Source: Candidatus Kuenenia stuttgartensis (lineage in GTDB: Bacteria > Planctomycetota > Planctomycetia > Pirellulales > UBA1268). From it: a DNA stretch of 37,375 nt. Positions within the stretch are counted from its first letter, which is position 1. Each line of letters begins with the position of its first letter. The stretch is taken from the NCBI GenBank assembly GCA_945877135.1, contig CAMCQY010000023.1, positions 1 through 37,375 on the forward strand, in the 5' to 3' direction. This document shows positions 33,798 to 37,375 of the stretch, piece after piece. Position numbers and translations under genes: made by a program. Under the pieces are notes generated by a model. That model made no database searches. It was given only the letters and a program-made list of their open reading frames with translations, and was not told the origin of the DNA.

Positions 33798-34784
33798 GTG
33801 CCCTACCTCTCTGCCCGTGCCGTCGCTCGCCTCGTGAAAAGCCCGTTCCGTGGGCTGTTTCGTAGGTCGGCGGTGGGAAATCGGTTTGGAACTCGCCTGG
33901 GGGAGGTGGCTCCAGATGCCCGCGGCTGGCGGGCCGGGCGAACGCGGGGCGTGGTGGTCGTGGGGCATGGGACGGCCGATCCGGTGGGGGCCGAGGAGAC
34001 GCGGCAAATCGCGGCATTGGTGGCGGGCATGCTGCCGGATGTCGCCGTGGAACTCGGATTCCTGGAGGTGATCGGCCCGTCGATCGGCGAGGCGCTCGAG
34101 CGATTGGCGGCTCGGGGGTGCACGGAGGTCGTGGCTGCCCCACTGCTTCTTTTTACGGCAGGGCATGCCCGACGGGATGTGCCCGAGGCGGTCCGCGAGG
34201 GCGCCATGCGGGCCGGGCTTATCGTGCGGCAGGCCGATGCGCTGGGCTGTCACCCCGACATCGTGGCGCTCACGCAGCAGCGTCGCCGGGAGGCTCTGGC
34301 ATCGCTCGCCCCGGTGCCAGAGGAGAACACGGTCCTGCTGATGATCGGCCGCGGCTCGAGCGATCCGACGGCTCATCGGCAGTTGCACGATTTCGCCGTG
34401 GCGTCCTGCCAAAACCAGAATCAGGATGAGGACCAGTTGAACGCGCCGACGGAGTCTGTCCGTCCATACCGATCACGCATCGAACTGGGTTTCGTGGCCG
34501 CGGCCCGGCCAACACTCGATGAAGCGATTGTGAACGCGGCTGGCGGAGGTGGAGCAGGGAAAAGCAACGGGGACAGCGTTCCGGTCCGCCGTGTCGTCGT
34601 GCAACCGCACCTTCTCTTCCGCGGTCACGTAGAAGAGCAGGTGAACGCTGCTGTGGATCGCGGCCGCCGAGAACATCCTGGGATTGAATGGGTGCAGGTC
34701 CAGCGACTTGGGGCCGATCGGCTCGTGGCGCAGACGCTGATCGATCGCGCTGCGGTCGCCTTCCCAGCCGAGGCCGCATCCTGA
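33798..34784 (+). CDS. CbiX-like sirohydrochlorin chelatase family protein
   Basis: CbiX/SirB enzymes insert cobalt or iron into sirohydrochlorin in cobalamin or siroheme synthesis. The 328 residues contain two CbiX-type halves. The first is VVVGHGTADPVGAEETRQIAAL ... AAPLLLFTAGHARRDVPEAV. The second is LLMIGRGSSDPTAHRQL ... RRVVVQPHLLFRGHVEEQV, where the first motif has Arg in place of His. A basic, unrelated stretch of about 50 residues precedes half 1, and an Asn/Gln-rich insert (QNQNQDEDQL) lies in half 2. I chose GTG 33798 with AAAGG nine bases upstream; TTG 33747 is an alternative. No other cobalamin or siroheme gene is nearby, so the metal is unknown. A perfect GC hairpin lies right after the stop. 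Confidence 0.86.
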   Translation: MPYLSARAVARLVKSPFRGLFRRSAVGNRFGTRLGEVAPDARGWRAGRTRGVVVVGHGTADPVGAEETRQIAALVAGMLPDVAVELGFLEVIGPSIGEALERLAARGCTEVVAAPLLLFTAGHARRDVPEAVREGAMRAGLIVRQADALGCHPDIVALTQQRRREALASLAPVPEENTVLLMIGRGSSDPTAHRQLHDFAVASCQNQNQDEDQLNAPTESVRPYRSRIELGFVAAARPTLDEAIVNAAGGGGAGKSNGDSVPVRRVVVQPHLLFRGHVEEQVNAAVDRGRREHPGIEWVQVQRLGADRLVAQTLIDRAAVAFPAEAAS

Positions 34785-34806
34785 CGCCTGCGGGCCGACG
34801 CAGGCG
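34785..34806 (+). terminator. GC hairpin directly after the chelatase stop
   Basis: CGCCTGCG (34785-34792), loop GGCCGA and CGCAGGCG (34799-34806) form a perfect 8-bp stem starting at the base after the stop codon. It is followed by GAAAAGTTG and not by a T-run, so it may protect the 3' end or act with Rho. Confidence 0.4.
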
Positions 34807-34850
34807 GAAAAGTTGTCTGAGAGGCCTTTTCGTGCAGCAAAGAACATCTC

Positions 34851-34884
34851 GTCAGAAACCGGTCGATTCGTCAGAATGTCAGAA
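34851..34884. repeat. GTCAGAA triplicate upstream of prc
   Basis: GTCAGAA occurs at 34851-34857, 34870-34876 and 34878-34884, all on the plus strand and 60-95 bp before the protease start. The uneven spacing makes an operator only a possibility. Confidence 0.3.
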
Positions 34885-34944
34885 TGGTGAATCGGAACGC
34901 GTAGCCAGAGTCTTGGAACGTCCTGAGGCAAGGAGTCAATTCAC

Positions 34945-37116
34945 GTGAGCGGCAATCGTCCCACCCACGCCGGCTGGCAACTGTCGGCGGTGTTTGCGGC
35001 CTGTCTGTTGGTCGCCTTTGTCGTGCCGAGCCGCGGCGAACAGCCGCCCACGGCCGTTGGGCAGTCCGCCGCTGGAATCGCCGCCCCCGCCGCGGCCAGC
35101 AAGCCGGGGCCAAACGATCGGCAGATTACCCTCGCCGTCCGCAGCTATCTGGAGAGGGAGCATTTTCTGCGGCACCCGATCGACGACGATATTGCCAAGC
35201 GGTGGTTCACGATCTTCCTGGAAGGGCTCGACCCTTGGAAGCTGCACTTCCTGCAGAGCGACATCGACGGCTTCATGCAGAAGCGGGACTCCCTCGACGA
35301 CCTCGTCAAGCGAGGCGATGTGAGCTTTGCCTACGAGGTGTTCAACCGCTTCCTCGAGCGTGTCGATGCGCGGCTGCCGTTGATCGAAAAAATGGTCACC
35401 GGCCCGCAGGACTTCACCAAGCAGGAGTCGATCGTTATCGACCGTGAGGCTGCCGCCTGGGCCAAGAGCGAGGCCGAGGCCGAGGACAACTGGCGGAAGC
35501 GGATCAAATACGACCTGCTCATCCAGAAGATGGAGAAGACATCCCCTGAGGAGGCGAAGGACAAGCTCCTCCGTCGCTACAAGAGCTTCGCCAAGCGGAT
35601 GCACCAGATGACGGCCGACGAACTGCTCGAGACCTACCTCACCGCGCTCACCAGCAGCCTCGATCCCCACACGAGCTTCATGTCGCCCGGCACCCAGGAA
35701 AACTTCGCCATCGCCATGAGGCTGCAACTCGACGGCATCGGCGCCCAGCTCAAGGGCGAAGATGGCTACACAACCATCATGGAACTCACACCCGGCGGCG
35801 CCGCCGACCGCGACGGCCGACTGAAGAAGAAGGACCGCGTTGTGGGCGTCGGCCAGGGGCAGCAAGGGGAAATGGTCGATGTCGTCGACATGAACCTCAA
35901 CGAGGTCGTGAAGCTGATCCGCGGCAAGCGTGGCACGGTCGTCCGCCTCAAGGTGATCCCGGTGGGAGAGACAGTGCCCAAGATCTACGACATCACGCGG
36001 GACAAGATCGAACTCAAGGATGCCGAGGCCCGTGGTGAAATCGTCGAGGACGGCAAGAAGCCGGACGGCTCGCCCTGGCGGATTGGTGTGATCAACCTGC
36101 CGAGCTTCTACATGGACATGGACGGCGCCCGACAGGGACAGGCCGATTACAAGAGCAGCACCCGCGACTGCAAACGGCTGATCGAGGAGTTCAAGCAGAA
36201 GCGGGTCGACTGCGTGGTGCTCGATCTGCGGAACAACGGCGGCGGCTCGCTGCCAGAATCGATTTCGCTGACGGGCCTGTTTATCGATACCGGCCCCGTG
36301 GTGCAGATCAAGGATGCCGACAGGCGGGTGCAGCAGTATGACGACGTCGATCCGGGCGTGTCGTGGGACGGTCCGCTGGTGGTGCTCACGAACAAGTTCA
36401 GCGCCAGCGCCAGCGAGATCGTGGCAGGCGCGATTCAGGACTACCGCCGTGGGCTCGTCATCGGCGACAAGGCAACACACGGCAAGGGCACGGTGCAGAG
36501 TCTGCTCGACCTCGGTCGTCAGCTCTTCCAGCGGCTGCCCAACGCCCCTTCGCTCGGTGCCATCAAGATCACGATGCAGCAGTTCTACCGGCCGCTGGGA
36601 GCCAGCACGCAGTTGGAGGGAGTGAAGAGCGACGTCGAACTGCCGAGCATCACCACGCACCTGCCGGTAGGCGAGTCGGATCTCGATCATGCGATCGCCT
36701 TCGACAAGGTGCCGCCCGCGGCCTTCCAGTCGAGCGGCCGTGTGACCGATGACATGCTCCGTGCACTCAAGGAGCGTTCTGCGGCGCGGATCGCGAAGAG
36801 CGAAGACTTCACCAAGGTGCAGAAGGACATCGCACAGTACGAGAAACGAAAGAGCGAAAAGACCATCTCGCTCGTCGAATCGGAATTCGAGCGTCAGTGG
36901 AACGAGGGGAAGGCGGCCGAGGACGAGGAGAAGAAGCTCGAAGAAGAGATGGACGCCCAGCGGCGGCCAGTCGTGAAGCGAGACTTCTACTTCAATGAGG
37001 CGATGAGCGTCACGGCCGACTACCTCAACTCGCTGGCGGGTGGCGCGGCGGGCCTGGCCCGCACGAGTCGTCCAGTGGACGCCCCTCGGCCCGCGCCGGT
37101 GCCGGTGCTTCAGTAA
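34945..37116 (+). CDS. prc: Tail-specific protease Prc/Tsp (S41 family)
   Basis: Prc is a periplasmic processing protease that degrades proteins with non-polar C-termini. The 723 residues have a signal or anchor (LSAVFAACLLVAFVVPSRG) and a helical N-terminal region (DRQITLAVRSYLEREHFLRHPIDDDIAKRWFTIFLEGLDPWKLHFLQSDI). SSLDPHTSFMSP, a PDZ domain (about 250-340) and the S41 catalytic domain follow. The serine-lysine dyad fits Ser488 in FSASASE and Lys514 in GKGTVQ. The C-terminal helical region has KRDFYFNEAM. All key residues are present, and the length is close to the E. coli enzyme. GTG 34945 has AAGGAG nine bases upstream. It stands alone, and the repeat-rich tail of the window follows. Confidence 0.96.
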   Translation: MSGNRPTHAGWQLSAVFAACLLVAFVVPSRGEQPPTAVGQSAAGIAAPAAASKPGPNDRQITLAVRSYLEREHFLRHPIDDDIAKRWFTIFLEGLDPWKLHFLQSDIDGFMQKRDSLDDLVKRGDVSFAYEVFNRFLERVDARLPLIEKMVTGPQDFTKQESIVIDREAAAWAKSEAEAEDNWRKRIKYDLLIQKMEKTSPEEAKDKLLRRYKSFAKRMHQMTADELLETYLTALTSSLDPHTSFMSPGTQENFAIAMRLQLDGIGAQLKGEDGYTTIMELTPGGAADRDGRLKKKDRVVGVGQGQQGEMVDVVDMNLNEVVKLIRGKRGTVVRLKVIPVGETVPKIYDITRDKIELKDAEARGEIVEDGKKPDGSPWRIGVINLPSFYMDMDGARQGQADYKSSTRDCKRLIEEFKQKRVDCVVLDLRNNGGGSLPESISLTGLFIDTGPVVQIKDADRRVQQYDDVDPGVSWDGPLVVLTNKFSASASEIVAGAIQDYRRGLVIGDKATHGKGTVQSLLDLGRQLFQRLPNAPSLGAIKITMQQFYRPLGASTQLEGVKSDVELPSITTHLPVGESDLDHAIAFDKVPPAAFQSSGRVTDDMLRALKERSAARIAKSEDFTKVQKDIAQYEKRKSEKTISLVESEFERQWNEGKAAEDEEKKLEEEMDAQRRPVVKRDFYFNEAMSVTADYLNSLAGGAAGLARTSRPVDAPRPAPVPVLQ

Positions 37117-37149
37117 GCCGCATTGGTTCGCCGGCTGCGGTGACGGTTC

Positions 37150-37280
37150 GGGGCTGCCCATGCCCCGTCGCCGGACGTTCGCTACGGGCATCCTGCCCAT
37201 CGCTCACTCGATGCTGACTGCGCTCCGGCATCCTGCCTGCGCTGGTCAGCAACGCCGGCTCTCGGGACATGGGCAGCCCC
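37150..37280. repeat. Nested inverted repeat after prc
   Basis: The outer arms are 18 bp with one mismatch (37150-37167 and 37263-37280; core GGGGCTGCCCATG and CATGGGCAGCCCC). Inside lie GCTGAC (37213-37218) with GTCAGC (37245-37250), and two inverted copies of the GGCAGGATGCC mini-hairpin (37187-37197 and 37227-37237). The whole region could fold into a branched structure. No gene is evident in 37117-37375. Confidence 0.75.
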
Positions 37281-37308
37281 TCACGGATTCAGCAGAGTCC
37301 TATAAAAG

Positions 37309-37328
37309 CCCCGGGCGGAAGCCCGGGG
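37309..37328. repeat. CCCCGGGC-GGAA-GCCCGGGG hairpin
   Basis: A perfect 8-bp stem encloses a GGAA loop. Stem shape and loop match the first hairpin of the two-hairpin element (GGAT in copy A, GGAA in copy B), but the conserved 19-mer is absent, so it may be a related half-element. Confidence 0.6.
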
Positions 37329-37375
37329 ACATGGCGTGGACAACCGGCCCATTTGGTCATGACGAGCGGCTGGCC

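Noticed and set aside
34936-37200. A long minus-strand open frame opposite the prc gene
   Set aside because: Its translation lacks any family motif, is rich in His/Arg/Gln typical of antisense high-GC frames, and the plus strand encodes a complete S41 protease.

Overview
This window is high-GC chromosomal DNA dense with single-copy housekeeping genes. It contains no phage, insertion sequence, CRISPR array, rRNA or tRNA that I could recognise. The gene content suggests a member of the Planctomycetota, most likely a Pirellulales-type lineage. Indications are secD and secF fused in one polypeptide after yajC, large AsmA-like and Prc-type envelope proteins, membrane-anchored von Willebrand A, LysM and PDZ proteins with Pro/Ala-rich linkers, a dnaA separated from dnaN, and an FHA protein with a Fis-type tail. 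This placement is inferred from gene families and not from a phylogenetic marker.

Layout. 0.3-5.1 kb (+): tgt, yajC and secDF, the widespread tRNA-modification and Sec-translocation cluster. 5.4-10.5 kb: a two-LysM protein, a minus-strand exported hydrolase-fold protein lacking its catalytic residues, a membrane-anchored VWA protein, and a small winged-helix regulator with its own promoter. 10.5-15 kb: a lipoprotein (-), tilS (+), a MutT-type Nudix hydrolase (-) that overlaps tilS tail to tail, and an MFS transporter (-). 15.1-20.2 kb (+): a 1059-residue AsmA-like protein, then dapF and a DUF374 acyltransferase 22 bp apart. 20.2-23.6 kb: a double-PDZ exported protein (-) divergent from dnaA (+), with a strong promoter, an operator-like palindrome and possible origin elements between them. 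24-30.7 kb (-): xseA-xseB-ispA-dxs-nadK plus a small exported protein, very probably one transcript. 30.7-37.1 kb: an MFS efflux-type transporter (+), an FHA-GAF-Fis regulator (-), a CbiX-like chelatase (+) and a Prc/Tsp-type S41 protease (+).

The genes cover tRNA modification (tgt, tilS), protein export and envelope quality control (yajC, secDF, prc, PDZ, AsmA), lysine/peptidoglycan precursor supply (dapF), isoprenoid precursors (dxs, ispA), NADP supply (nadK), nucleotide hygiene (mutT), exonuclease VII (xseAB) and replication initiation (dnaA).

I did not find a convincing new multi-gene system. The most unusual material lies between genes. It includes a two-hairpin repeat placed just after two stop codons, a second family of roughly 30-bp repeats in alternating orientation, an 11-bp GGCAGGATGCC mini-hairpin in four intergenic copies, a 14-bp tandem repeat running out of the yajC stop codon, a perfect 19-bp triplicate, and the dnaA control region. 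Among proteins, the best candidates for follow-up are the FHA-GAF-Fis factor without an AAA+ domain, the hydrolase-fold pseudoenzyme, and a DnaA with an altered DNA-binding signature.
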